Shown: positions 40,607-49,250, numbered from the stretch's first letter. The stretch is 64,000 bases of DNA from Streptomyces sp. NRRL F-5126 (GCF_000721265.1 NZ_JOFZ01000002.1:310001-374000); one strand, 5' to 3'. Program-made: numbers and translations. The notes: a model not told the origin generated them from the letters alone.

Positions 40607-41350
40607 CTAGGAGCCGGCGTCGGCCGCCGTCGGCTCCTGCGGGCCCTGGGTGGGGGCCTGGGCCTCGGCCGTGGGCGAAACCGGGGCCGCGGGCCCGCCC
40701 GTGGCCCCGGCGGCCGGGGTGCGCTGGGCCGTCAGGCCCGTCAGTACGAGCTGCGTGAGGCGGCGGGCCCAGTCGCCGTCCACCGGCTCCGCGCTCACCA
40801 GCGTCCTGTGCACCACCGCGCCGGCGACCACGTCGAAGATCAGGTCGGTGTCGCGGGCGGCGGCGGCCGGGTCGGGCGGCGGCGGGATCTCGCCGCGCTC
40901 CTGGGCGCGCTCGCGGCCCGCCACCACCAGGTGCTTCTGCCGGTCCACGATCGCGGTGCGGATGCGCCGCCGCAGCGCGTCGTCGCGGGTGGCCTCGGCG
41001 ATCACCGCCATCAGCGCCGTCTTCGCCTCGGGCCGTTCGAGCAGCGCGCCGAACTGGCGCACCACCGACTCGACGTCCGCCGCCAGGCTGCCGAGGTCCG
41101 GCAGCCGCAGCTCGTCGAAGAGGATCGCGACCGCGTCCACCACGAGCTCGTTGCGGCTCGGCCACCGTCGGTAGAGCGTCGTCTTGGCCACGCCCGCGCG
41201 CGCCGCCACGTCCCCCATCGTCAGCTTCGACCAGCCGAGTTCGACGAGCGCCTGCCGGGTGGCCGCCAGGATGGCCGCGTCGGCCTCGGGGCTGCGGGGG
41301 CGGCCGGTGCGTCCCTGGTGCATACCTTCGGGGCCGGTACGGGTAGACAT
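40607..41350 (-). CDS. TetR-family regulator (247 aa)
   Basis: TetR DNA-binding region at about residues 20-68: EADAAILAATRQALVELGW, LTMGDVAARAGVAKTTLYRRWPSRNELV. The C-terminal domain is TetR_C-like (VARQFGALLERPEAKTALM-type helices). The C-terminal 35 residues are Ala/Pro-rich. It is divergent from the thioredoxin-TPR gene; a perfect dyad at 41427-41443 lies in the shared region and is the likely operator. Confidence 0.92.
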   Translation of the reverse strand: MSTRTGPEGMHQGRTGRPRSPEADAAILAATRQALVELGWSKLTMGDVAARAGVAKTTLYRRWPSRNELVVDAVAILFDELRLPDLGSLAADVESVVRQFGALLERPEAKTALMAVIAEATRDDALRRRIRTAIVDRQKHLVVAGRERAQERGEIPPPPDPAAAARDTDLIFDVVAGAVVHRTLVSAEPVDGDWARRLTQLVLTGLTAQRTPAAGATGGPAAPVSPTAEAQAPTQGPQEPTAADAGS

Positions 41351-41426
41351 GGCGGCGACCCTACCGGCCGGGCGCTGTGAGACAGGTCATGCGGCGATCG
41401 GCCCCGGATCCCGGCCGGTACAGTTA

Positions 41427-41443
41427 CGCTACGAGTCGTAGCG
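41427..41443. promoter_or_regulatory. 17-bp perfect TetR-type operator
   Basis: CGCTACGA-G-TCGTAGCG is a perfect 8-bp dyad with a single central base, in the 255-bp region between the divergent tetR and the thioredoxin-TPR gene, 77 nt from the tetR start. Confidence 0.7.
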
Positions 41444-41605
41444 AAAGACCTCTGGACGAGGTCGGAGCGACAGCCACAGGCGCCTGGTGGGGACCAGGCG
41501 CCACCAGCAGGGCGCACGGGGCGCCACGGGGGCGTCCCGTGCGCCGCCCACCACGGCGAACCGGCACGTTTCCGAAACCGCGCGCGGAAGGGGGAGGATG
41601 TACTC

Positions 41606-42580
41606 ATGCAGCCTAGGAACATGTCCATGAGCGGCGTCGTCGACCTCGCCGCGGTGAAGGCGGCCGGCGAGGCCAAGACAAAGGCGGAGCAGGCACGTGC
41701 CGAGGCCGCCCGCCAGGGCGGTACGGGTGCCGTGCCCGCGGCCGGCCTGGTGATCGACGTCGACGAGGCGGGCTTCGAGCGCGATGTCCTGCAGCGCTCC
41801 ACCGAGGTGCCCGTCGTCATCGACTTCTGGGCGGAGTGGTGCGAGCCGTGCAAGCAGCTCAGCCCCGTACTCGAACGACTGGCGCTCGAGTACAACGGGC
41901 GCATCGTGCTGGCCAAGATCGATGTGGACGCCAACCAGGCGCTGATGCAGCAGTTCGGCATCCAGGGCATCCCGGCCGTCTTCGCGGTGGTCGCGGGGCA
42001 GGCGCTGCCGCTGTTCCAGGGGGCGGCCCCGGAGGCGCAGATCCGCCAGACGCTCGACCAGCTCGTCCAGGTCGGCGAGGAGCGCTTCGGGCTCACGGGC
42101 ATCGCGGTGCAGGCCGACGGCGAGGGCGCGGAGCCGCAGGAGGCGCCCGCGCCGCCGCCAGGACCGTACGACGCGCTGCTCGAAGCCGCCGTTCAGGCGC
42201 TCGACGCGGGCGACTTCGCGGGCGCCGTCCAGGCGTACCGCAACGTGCTGTCGGACGACCCGGTCAACACCGAGGCGAAACTGGGCCTCGCGCAGGCCGA
42301 GTTGCTGGGGCGGGTCGGCGAGCTCGACCCCCAGCGGGCGCGCAAGGACGCGGCCGACAACCCCGCGGACATCGACGCGCAACTGGCCGTGGCCGACCTG
42401 GACCTCGCGGGCGGACATGTCGAGGACGCGTTCTCCCGCCTGATCGAGACCGTGCGGGGCACTGCGGGGGACGACCGGGAGAAGGCCAGGCTGCGTCTGC
42501 TCGAACTGTTCGAGGTCATCGGCGGCGACGACCCGAGGGTGGCGGCCTCGCGCGCGGCGCTCGCGCGCGTCCTGTTCTGA
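41606..42580 (+). CDS. Thioredoxin-TPR protein, CnoX/YbbN-like (324 aa)
   Basis: Redox chaperone type. A thioredoxin domain (about residues 50-165) carries WAEWCEPCKQLSPVLERLA with a CEPC active site and the cis-Pro in IQGIPAVFAV. The C-terminal half holds tetratricopeptide repeats (DALLEAAVQALDAGDFAGAV, EAKLGLAQAELLGRVG, and a final SRLIETV segment). This fold matches CnoX/YbbN, which hands substrates to chaperonins in E. coli. ATG 41606 precedes a short helical lead; GGGGGAGGATG lies upstream. Confidence 0.92.
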   Translation: MQPRNMSMSGVVDLAAVKAAGEAKTKAEQARAEAARQGGTGAVPAAGLVIDVDEAGFERDVLQRSTEVPVVIDFWAEWCEPCKQLSPVLERLALEYNGRIVLAKIDVDANQALMQQFGIQGIPAVFAVVAGQALPLFQGAAPEAQIRQTLDQLVQVGEERFGLTGIAVQADGEGAEPQEAPAPPPGPYDALLEAAVQALDAGDFAGAVQAYRNVLSDDPVNTEAKLGLAQAELLGRVGELDPQRARKDAADNPADIDAQLAVADLDLAGGHVEDAFSRLIETVRGTAGDDREKARLRLLELFEVIGGDDPRVAASRAALARVLF

Positions 42581-43357
42581 CGGATTCGACAAGGACCTGA
42601 CGGGTCGTCGGGAATTGGCGGGCCCGGATACCGCGCGGAACGCACCGCACGGCGTCCGGGCCCGTCGCGCTTTTCGCATGCTGAAGTTCCGTGTGGGACT
42701 CACGGTAATGCTGTGACCGGTGATTTGATGGAGCTGTGGGACGGATGTGACGATCCGGTGTGGCCGGGGGAGCGGGCGTCCGTGGCCTGGTGCGGATTTG
42801 GCGACAAGGCGATGACGGATTCATTGCTTTACCAAGACTTGACCTATGCCGTCTTTGTTACTCGCAGTAAATCGCCCTCTCCCTTCTGCCCGGTTTTCCT
42901 CATCGATCATCCCACTTGTTCCAACCACTGGTAACACCCTGTGTGCCGGTCCGGCGCCCCTCGGTTGCCGACGTGCCGCCCAGCCGTTACTGACTAGTAA
43001 CGAAGCCCCTTGTGTCCCGGCCGCGAATGGACCACCATCGTCGACGCTCGGTCCAATACCGCACCAGCACGGCAACCAGTCGCGTCACGTCGGTCCTGGG
43101 TCCCCACCGGGCGGGTCGGCGGGTCAAGTGAACTGCCGGCTCGGACAGGGGGGTTCTCGCCCAACAGGCGGGGCCTGTCCGAAGGTTGCGCCACGGCGCG
43201 ATCAGTGGTTGTCGCTCGGGGGTGATCGACCGGTGGTTCGGGCGCGGCTCGCGCACGGCGAAGCGGGCGCTCTCCTTCCGAGGACGTAGCACTTCTCCCC
43301 ATCCCATGGCGGGCCCACGTCCGCGTGGCGATGTACGTCCGAGAAGGAGGAAATCGC
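42581..43357. other. 777-bp non-coding region with two TTACT/AGTAA dyads
   Basis: No frame here shows sustained coding bias. GC content drops between 42700 and 42900. Two related dyads are visible: TTACT-CGC-AGTAA (42858-42870) and CGTTACT-GACT-AGTAACG (42985-43002). TTGACC at 42839 is a possible -35. The region probably contains the promoter and operators for the DUF6230 operon, with an unusually long leader of up to about 350 nt. No known riboswitch fold was recognised. Confidence 0.5.
42985..43002. promoter_or_regulatory. 18-bp inverted repeat upstream of the DUF6230 operon
   Basis: CGTTACT and AGTAACG are perfect 7-bp arms around GACT. It shares TTACT...AGTAA halves with the dyad at 42858-42870, so a single regulator probably recognises both. 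Confidence 0.6.
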
Positions 43358-44011
43358 ATGGAGTCCCCAGTACGTGGTGGGACCAGATGGAAGCGCTTCG
43401 CGGTGGTCATGGTGCCGAGCGTGGCCGCGACGGCCGCGATAGGCGTCGCCCTGTCGCAGGGGGCGCTTGCCGCGTCCTTCAGCGTGTCGGGGCAGAACTT
43501 CAAGGTGAGCGCCGACAAGCTCGTCGGGCAGGGCTTCACCCAGTACGGCGGGGTCGACTACGGCACCGACACCGGTAACGGGAAGAAGGCGGCGCACCCC
43601 GTCGCCGTCAACGGCTTCACGTCGGCAAAGATCACCAACCTCTGCCAGTCGGTGGTCACGCCGAACGTGCCGGGTATCGGCACCATCACCCTGCGCCTGA
43701 GTGCGGGCAACAAGGGCACGGATGTCAAGGCCAAGAACCTTTACATCGACCTTGATGACCTGAGCACGACAAATGCCACGTTCAAGAACATCAACATCGG
43801 CGCGGCTGCCGGGTCGACGAACGATGGCAAGCACGCTGGTATCGCGCCGGGCGACAAGGGCAAGGTCGCGGGCGACTCGTTCGCCCAGGACGCGGACCAG
43901 GCCGTGCTGACGGGTGTGAAGCAGCAGGCATGGGCCACCACGGCGGGCACTTTCAAGCTCGCCAACCTGGGCCTGTCGCTGAAGAGGGGCAACAACCCCT
44001 GTTACCACTAG
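43358..44011 (+). CDS. DUF6230 secreted protein (217 aa)
   Basis: Exported protein often labelled cholesterol esterase in Streptomyces without proof. A basic N-terminus and a hydrophobic segment (FAVVMVPSVAATAAIGVALSQGALAAS) form a signal peptide or anchor. The mature part is beta-rich with AASFSVSGQNFKVSADKLVGQGFTQYG-type sequence at its start, TLRLSAGNKGTDVKAKNLYIDL and two Cys (NLCQSV and the C-terminal NNPCYH). No esterase catalytic triad is apparent. ATG 43358 has a strong GAGAAGGAGG site. It is followed by DUF6114 and a Ser/Lys-rich gene as one operon. Confidence 0.92.
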   Translation: MESPVRGGTRWKRFAVVMVPSVAATAAIGVALSQGALAASFSVSGQNFKVSADKLVGQGFTQYGGVDYGTDTGNGKKAAHPVAVNGFTSAKITNLCQSVVTPNVPGIGTITLRLSAGNKGTDVKAKNLYIDLDDLSTTNATFKNINIGAAAGSTNDGKHAGIAPGDKGKVAGDSFAQDADQAVLTGVKQQAWATTAGTFKLANLGLSLKRGNNPCYH

Positions 44012-44136
44012 GCACTCGCCGGCGGGCGGGGACAACGGGCCGCGGAACATCCGTCCGCGGCCGGGCGCCTCGCCCGCCACCACCTCAAACTCATGGCATT
44101 CCGCACGGTAATGCCGGTTCCAGGGAGCTGTTTTCC

Positions 44137-44727
44137 ATGAGCGCCGAGACCGCGGACACCCTCGTGACCCCGGAGCGTGACGGCGGGTTCAGGTACTGGC
44201 GGCTGAGGTTCCGCGCCTGGCGCGGACACCGGCCCTTCTGGGCCGGGCTGTTCACGCTCGTCAGCGGGCTGCCGATCGGATACTTCCCGTACGCACATCT
44301 GCACATCGGCAACCTCACCCTCGCGATGGCGACGACGGCCGGCGCCGGGTCGCTCATCATCGGCGTCCTGCTGGTCACGCTCGGCCTGACGATGTGGTTC
44401 CACTCCATCGTCCGGGTGTTCGCCGGTGTCGCCGCGATCCTCCTCGCCCTGGTCTCGATCCCGGTGTCCAACCTGGGCGGCTTCTTCGTCGGTTTCCTCC
44501 TCGCCCTCATCGGTGGCGCGCTCTCCGTGTCCTGGGCGCCCGAGAAGGCGAAGAACCGGGTCGCGGAGGACGAGGCCGCACCGGAGTTCGCCGGAAAGGC
44601 CGAGTCCGGGGACACCGTGGTCCTGGGCGACGGCCCGCTGCTGCCGGGCCCGCGCCCGGGAGCCGACGAGGATGCGACTCGGACACACACGGACTGGTTC
44701 AAGGGCGGGAGGCACAGTGCGGGCTGA
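44137..44727 (+). CDS. DUF6114 membrane protein (196 aa)
   Basis: Integral membrane protein with four segments: FWAGLFTLVSGLPIGYFPY, LTLAMATTAGAGSLIIGVLL, SIVRVFAGVAAILLALVSI and LGGFFVGFLLALIGGALSVSW, with a hydrophilic C-terminus. The RFRAWRGHRPFWAGLF opening is typical for DUF6114. ATG 44137 follows CAGGGAG. The end overlaps the next gene by 11 nt. Always found beside DUF6230 proteins as far as I recall; function unknown. Confidence 0.92.
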   Translation: MSAETADTLVTPERDGGFRYWRLRFRAWRGHRPFWAGLFTLVSGLPIGYFPYAHLHIGNLTLAMATTAGAGSLIIGVLLVTLGLTMWFHSIVRVFAGVAAILLALVSIPVSNLGGFFVGFLLALIGGALSVSWAPEKAKNRVAEDEAAPEFAGKAESGDTVVLGDGPLLPGPRPGADEDATRTHTDWFKGGRHSAG

Positions 44728-46138
44728 CGACGACACGCGGCCGGCGGCCGGTTCCGCCGCGGATGTCGACCTCACGCGAGCGAGAGCCCGGCACGCGGCG
44801 CCGAGGAAGTCGCTGCTGACCAAGATCCACATACCCGCCGGCAAGGCGATGGCCCTCGCGGCGATGCCGACAGCCGTGTTCGTCGGCATGAGCCTCACAC
44901 CGAAGCTCGCCATGGCGGACGACAGCAAGGCGGCCCCGTCCACCTCCGGTCCCTGTGTGACCCGGTCGGACGAGCCCAGCGCCTCGGACTCGCCGTCGCC
45001 CTCCGCCTCGCCGTCCGGCTCCCCGTCCGCGTCGGCGAGCCCGTCGTCCAGCGACGGCAAGTCGTCCAAGAGCGGCAAGGACAGCGGCAAGAGCGGCAGC
45101 GGCAAGGGTTCCAACGGCGGCTCGTCGGATCCGCAGCCGTCGGCGTCGTCCTCGGCGTCCCCCACACCCGACCCCACCGAGTCGTCGTCACAGAGCGGCA
45201 GTGGCAGCGGGGGTGGCGGCCTGCTCGGCGGGCTCGGCTCCGCGCTCGGCGGGCTGCTGGGGGCGCACGGCGACTCGTCGTCCCCGTCGCCGAGTGCGAC
45301 GGACAGCACGCCGAAGCCGTCCGCCACGGACAGCAAGAGCGACGACTCGTCCAAGGACACCTCGGGCAAGGCCGGCGACGCGCTCGGCAAGACGGTGAAG
45401 GGCACACTCGGCGGCCTTTCCAAGGCCGGCAAGGACGCGGGCAAGTCCGCGTCGTCGTCGAAGTCGCCGTCCGCGTCCGGCTCGTCGGACGGCAAGAAGG
45501 ACGGCAAGGGCGACGGCTCGTCCGCGAGCGCAACCCAGTCGAAGGAACAGGCGATGAGGGACCTGCTGACGCACAAGGGCGTCAAGTTCAGCGACGCCAC
45601 GGCCGACACGAAGAGCGCGGACACCAAGGCCGGCAGCGGTTCCTGCGACGACGGGCCCTGCGATCTGCTCCCGATCCTCAAGCCGCCCACGCAGGACGCC
45701 AACGCGCCCACCATGGCGACCGACCCCTGGCACCTCAAGAGCAGCAAACTCAGCCTCAAGGGCCTGTGCTTCCGGGGGCTCGTGGACATCAAGACCGCTT
45801 CGGGAAAGACGAAGCGGGTCATGAAGTTCACGGCGGACTCGATCGGCATCAAGGACCTGCACCAGACGGTCGACAACCGTGACAGCCACGGCAACATCGT
45901 GCGGCACACGGAGATCGAGACGAAGCCCGGCTCCACCTCGACCATCGACGGCCCCGTGACCATGTACACGGAGAAGCTGTCGGGCAACCTGCTCGGCCTG
46001 CTGCCGATCACGTTCAGCCCGGACTTCCCGCCGCCGATCCAGATCCCGTCGGTGTTCTTCACCAACGTGAGCCTCGACCAGGCGGGCCAGTTCGGCGGCA
46101 CGCTGAAGATGCAGGGCCTGCACAACTTCATCGACTAG
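44717..46138 (+). CDS. Exported Ser/Lys-rich protein of the DUF6230 operon (473 aa)
   Basis: After about 40 residues, a hydrophobic segment (AMALAAMPTAVFVGMSLTPKLAMA) looks like a signal sequence. Residues about 80-280 are low-complexity Ser/Lys/Asp/Gly/Pro. The C-terminal about 190 residues are folded, with CDDGPCDLLPILKPP, LSLKGLCFRGLVDIKTASGKTKRVMKF and TMYTEKLSGNLLGLLPITFSPDFPPP. GTG 44717 follows GGGAGG and overlaps the DUF6114 end, indicating translational coupling. The C-terminal part resembles a beta-rich envelope domain; function unknown. Confidence 0.87.
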   Translation: MRADDDTRPAAGSAADVDLTRARARHAAPRKSLLTKIHIPAGKAMALAAMPTAVFVGMSLTPKLAMADDSKAAPSTSGPCVTRSDEPSASDSPSPSASPSGSPSASASPSSSDGKSSKSGKDSGKSGSGKGSNGGSSDPQPSASSSASPTPDPTESSSQSGSGSGGGGLLGGLGSALGGLLGAHGDSSSPSPSATDSTPKPSATDSKSDDSSKDTSGKAGDALGKTVKGTLGGLSKAGKDAGKSASSSKSPSASGSSDGKKDGKGDGSSASATQSKEQAMRDLLTHKGVKFSDATADTKSADTKAGSGSCDDGPCDLLPILKPPTQDANAPTMATDPWHLKSSKLSLKGLCFRGLVDIKTASGKTKRVMKFTADSIGIKDLHQTVDNRDSHGNIVRHTEIETKPGSTSTIDGPVTMYTEKLSGNLLGLLPITFSPDFPPPIQIPSVFFTNVSLDQAGQFGGTLKMQGLHNFID

Positions 46139-46165
46139 CCATCGACCAGCCCCGCATGCGCACGT

Positions 46166-46205
46166 GAGCGGCCCGCCGTCCCTTCCCAGGGGCGGCGGGC
46201 CGCTC
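46166..46205. terminator. Bidirectional terminator hairpin
   Basis: GAGCGGCCCGCCG (46166-46178) and CGGCGGGCCGCTC (46193-46205) make a perfect 13-bp stem with a 14-nt loop between the Ser/Lys-rich gene and the convergent MFS gene. Confidence 0.75.
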
Positions 46206-46250
46206 TCACGTACGCGTGGCCGGGCCCGCGAGGCCCGGCCACGCGCCGCG

Positions 46251-47609
46251 TCACTCCAGGACCACGTCCGAGGTCTCCGGCGCCCAGACGACGGAGACCA
46301 CCGCGCCCAGCACGAGGAACACGGTGAGCGCCGTCATCGAGGCGGAGAAGCCCAGGTGGTCGATGCTCATCGGCAGCAGGAACGTGCCCGCGGCCGACCC
46401 GACCCGGCTCACGCCGTTCAGCAGCCCCACGCCCGAGCTGCGCAGCGCCGTCGAGAAGAGCTCCGGCGGATACACCTGGTCGAGATTGGACGCGGCCGAC
46501 ATCGTGAACGTGAACACGAGGAACAGCACGAACAGCACCACGGAGGGGCCACCCGGCCACAGGCCGAGCGGGCCGAGCGCCAGCGCCATCACCACGAACG
46601 AGGCGATCACGAAGCCGCGGCGGGAGAAGCGCGCCGTGAACCAGAGTCCCGCGATGCTGCCCAGCAGCAGGAAGACGTTGAGCAGCCCGTCCCCGAGGAA
46701 CCCCTCCTTGAGGTGGAACTTCGCCATGACGACCGGCAGGAACGTGTAGATCGCGAAGTACGGGATGACCTGGCAGTTGTAGTACAGGACACCGAACGCG
46801 GTCTTGCGCCACTGCTCCGCGTCGAACAGCCGCCGGTACGATCCCGCGGGCCGCGCCCCCGCCTCCTGCGCGGCGCCCGCGCGCACCCCGGCCGCGATCG
46901 ACTCGAAGTCGACGTGCTCGCCGATGTAGCGCGCCACGACGGCGCGCGCCTCGTCGAGGCGGCCCTTGCTCACCAGCCAGCGCGGCGACTCGGGCGTGCC
47001 GATCCGCAGCAGCAGGACGACGGCCGCCGGCACGGCGCCGCTCGCCAGCAGCCAGCGCCAGCTGTCGCCGCCGTACCCGATCAGCCAGTTGCCGAAGAAG
47101 TACGAGCAGATGTAGCCGACCGTCCACATGGCAGTGAGCGACGCGAGCAGGAACCCGCGCTGGCGGCGCGGGCAGAACTCGGCGACGAGCGTCGGGCCGA
47201 TGGCGTAGTCGGCGCCGATGCCGACGCCGATCAGGATGCGCAGCACGAACAGCAGGCCGGCGCCCTCGACCCAGAACTGGGCGACCGAGGCGAGGGTGAT
47301 CAGCAGGAAGTTGAGCATGTACAGCTGCTGGCGGCCGATGCGGTCGGCGAGCGCGCCGAGCGAGATGCTGCCGATGAAGATGCCGATGAGGGCCGAGGCG
47401 CCGAGCAGCCCCTCCCAGACGGAGCCGAGGTGCATCTGCGGGGTGATCAGGGTCAGCGCGATCCCGATGACGCCGAGTTGGTACCCGTCGGAGAAGTTCG
47501 CCCCGAACGTCAGCGCGGTGATCTTGACGTGGAATCTGTTCAGCGGCGCGTCGTCGAAGGAGACCCTTCCGTCCCTCGTGGCCTGCGTCGTCAGGTCGTG
47601 ATCAGGCAT
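46251..47609 (-). CDS. MFS porter (452 aa)
   Basis: Major facilitator with about 12 membrane segments. Family motifs: SLGALADRIGRQQLYMLN after segment two, VLRILIGVGIGADYAIGPTLVAEFCPRRQRG in the sugar/acid-porter style, ESPRWLVSKGRLDEA before the central loop, and YPPELFSTALRSSGVGLLNGVSRVGS in the second half. ATG 47609 (MPDHDLTT); upstream in-frame sequence is non-coding. It is divergent from the HAL-family gene, 120 bp away, so both may handle the same amino acid or organic acid. Substrate unknown. Confidence 0.92.
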   Translation of the reverse strand: MPDHDLTTQATRDGRVSFDDAPLNRFHVKITALTFGANFSDGYQLGVIGIALTLITPQMHLGSVWEGLLGASALIGIFIGSISLGALADRIGRQQLYMLNFLLITLASVAQFWVEGAGLLFVLRILIGVGIGADYAIGPTLVAEFCPRRQRGFLLASLTAMWTVGYICSYFFGNWLIGYGGDSWRWLLASGAVPAAVVLLLRIGTPESPRWLVSKGRLDEARAVVARYIGEHVDFESIAAGVRAGAAQEAGARPAGSYRRLFDAEQWRKTAFGVLYYNCQVIPYFAIYTFLPVVMAKFHLKEGFLGDGLLNVFLLLGSIAGLWFTARFSRRGFVIASFVVMALALGPLGLWPGGPSVVLFVLFLVFTFTMSAASNLDQVYPPELFSTALRSSGVGLLNGVSRVGSAAGTFLLPMSIDHLGFSASMTALTVFLVLGAVVSVVWAPETSDVVLE

Positions 47610-47691
47610 CGTTCCACTTGGTCCCATCCGCGGGGGAGCCCGCGGGGCCCGCCCTCTTGCCAAGGTACTGAATAACAAGTTTCATGGAGCC

Positions 47692-47705
47692 TCATTCATG
47701 AATGA
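47692..47705. promoter_or_regulatory. 14-bp palindrome between the MFS and HAL-family genes
   Basis: TCATTCATGAATGA is a perfect palindrome 25 nt upstream of the HAL-family ATG, in a conspicuously AT-rich patch. A shared operator for the divergent pair is likely. Confidence 0.6.
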
Positions 47706-47729
47706 ATAGCTGTCAAGGAGGTGAACGGC

Positions 47730-49178
47730 ATGGATCCTGACCATGTCCGGGTCGACGGTCGCGGCCTGCGGTGCGAGGACATCGTCGCGGTCGCCAGGCG
47801 CGGCGCGTCGGTCGGCCTCGACGGGAAGGCGCTCGACCGCGCGCTGGCGGCCTACCGTGTGGCGCGGGACAGCGAGACCAAGCGTGCCGTCTACGGACGC
47901 ACCACCGGCGTCGGCGCCAACCGCCACGAGGTCGTCGATCCCGAGGCCGCCGACCAGCACGGGCTGCGCCTGTTGCGCAGCCACGCCGGCACTTCGGGCC
48001 CCCGCACCCCGGAGGCCGCCGTAAAGGCCACCCTGCTCATCCGCCTCAACCAGCTCGCCGCCGCGGGCAGCGGCGTCCACCCCAGGCTGCTCGAAGCGCT
48101 CGCCGCCGCGCTGCGCGAGGGCGCCGTGCCCGCGCCGCACGCGCGCGGCTCCATCGGCACGGGCGACCTGGGCGCGCTCGCCGAGATCGCGCTGACCCTC
48201 GCGGGCGAGCGGCCGTGGGGGAGCGGGCACCTCGACCCCGTGCCGATCAGCCCGGGCGACGCGCTGGCCTTCATCTCCAGCAACGCCGCGACGCTCGCCA
48301 CGTCCGTGCTCGCCTGGTCCGACCTGAACCGCCTGCTGCGCGCCAGCCATGTGGTGGCCGCCCTCTCCTACGTCGCGCTGAACGGCTCGCCCGAGGCCTT
48401 CGCCACGCGCGTGCACGCGCAGCGCCCCCACCCGGGGTCCGTGCACTGCGCCGCCGAGATGCGGCGGCTGCTGTGGGGCGAGGACGAGCCGGCCGGGGGC
48501 GCGAGGCTCCAGGACCCCTTCGGGCTGCGTGCCTTCCCGCAGGTGCAGGGCCCCGCCCTGGAGGCGGCCGACGCGCTCAGGAAGATCCTGGAGATCGACG
48601 TCAACGCCGCGGCCGAGAACCCGTTCATCGACGTGGAGAGCGGCCGGGTCTACCACCACGGCCACTTCGCGACCTCGCACCTCGCGCTGGGCCTCGACCG
48701 GCTGCGGGCGGCGCTGCACCACGTCGCCGAGCTCTCCAGCGCCCGCCTGAGCGACCTGGTGGAGCCGGATTTGACCGGCCTTCCGCCGTTCCTCGCGGAC
48801 GGCCCGGCCGGCAGCTCGGGGATCATGATCCTCGAGTACGTCTCGCACGACGCACTCAGCAGGCTGCGGCACGCGGCGTCCCCCGTGACGCTCGGCACGG
48901 CGATCATCTCCCGCGGCCTTGAGGACCACGCGAGTTTCGCCTCGCAGGCCGCGCACAGCACGGCCGAGGCGGTCAGCGCCTACCGCACCGTGCTCGCCTG
49001 CGAGTTGGTCGGCGTGGTCAGGGCGCTCTCCCTCAGGCCGGTGCCGCTGCCGGACACGCCCGTGGCCGAGGCGCTGCGCCGCGGCGCCCAGGCGCTGCCG
49101 CTGGTGCGCGAGGACCACCCGTTGACGGCGGAGATCGCCGCGGCGGAGAACATCGTCCCGCTCCTGGCCGACCTGTGA
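47730..49178 (+). CDS. HAL/PAL-family protein with altered MIO triad (482 aa)
   Basis: Belongs to the histidine/phenylalanine ammonia-lyase family: VYGRTTGVGANR (the Tyr loop), SSNAATLATSV, NAAENPFIDVESG and GIMILEYVSHDALSRL. At the site where lyases carry Ala-Ser-Gly, which cyclises to the MIO prosthetic group (GSVGASGDL), this protein reads GSIGTGDL (Gly140-Leu147), one residue shorter and with Thr in place of Ser. It may form no MIO, or a modified one. ATG 47730 has AAGGAGGTG seven nt upstream; GTG 47721 lies inside that site. It is divergent from an MFS porter. Lyase, aminomutase or a non-enzymatic role are all open. Confidence 0.88.
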   Translation: MDPDHVRVDGRGLRCEDIVAVARRGASVGLDGKALDRALAAYRVARDSETKRAVYGRTTGVGANRHEVVDPEAADQHGLRLLRSHAGTSGPRTPEAAVKATLLIRLNQLAAAGSGVHPRLLEALAAALREGAVPAPHARGSIGTGDLGALAEIALTLAGERPWGSGHLDPVPISPGDALAFISSNAATLATSVLAWSDLNRLLRASHVVAALSYVALNGSPEAFATRVHAQRPHPGSVHCAAEMRRLLWGEDEPAGGARLQDPFGLRAFPQVQGPALEAADALRKILEIDVNAAAENPFIDVESGRVYHHGHFATSHLALGLDRLRAALHHVAELSSARLSDLVEPDLTGLPPFLADGPAGSSGIMILEYVSHDALSRLRHAASPVTLGTAIISRGLEDHASFASQAAHSTAEAVSAYRTVLACELVGVVRALSLRPVPLPDTPVAEALRRGAQALPLVREDHPLTAEIAAAENIVPLLADL

Positions 49179-49226
49179 CCCGTCCTCAGGGCCGCGCGCC
49201 GCGCACACGGCCGCGGGCCGCGCCGT

Positions 49227-49250
49227 GCCCGTACCCTCCGGGGTACGGGC
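49227..49250. terminator. Bidirectional terminator between HAL-family and pyk genes
   Basis: GCCCGTACCC (49227-49236) and GGGTACGGGC (49241-49250) form a perfect 10-bp stem with a TCCG tetraloop between the convergent genes. Confidence 0.7.

Noticed and set aside
42713..43289. Short plus-strand frames in the long intergenic gap
   Set aside because: No coding bias, no ribosome sites and no recognisable domains; they cover the dyads of a regulatory region.
46164..47675. Plus-strand frame opposite the MFS gene
   Set aside because: Asp/Glu/Gln-rich antisense of hydrophobic codons; the MFS frame has 12 segments and family motifs.
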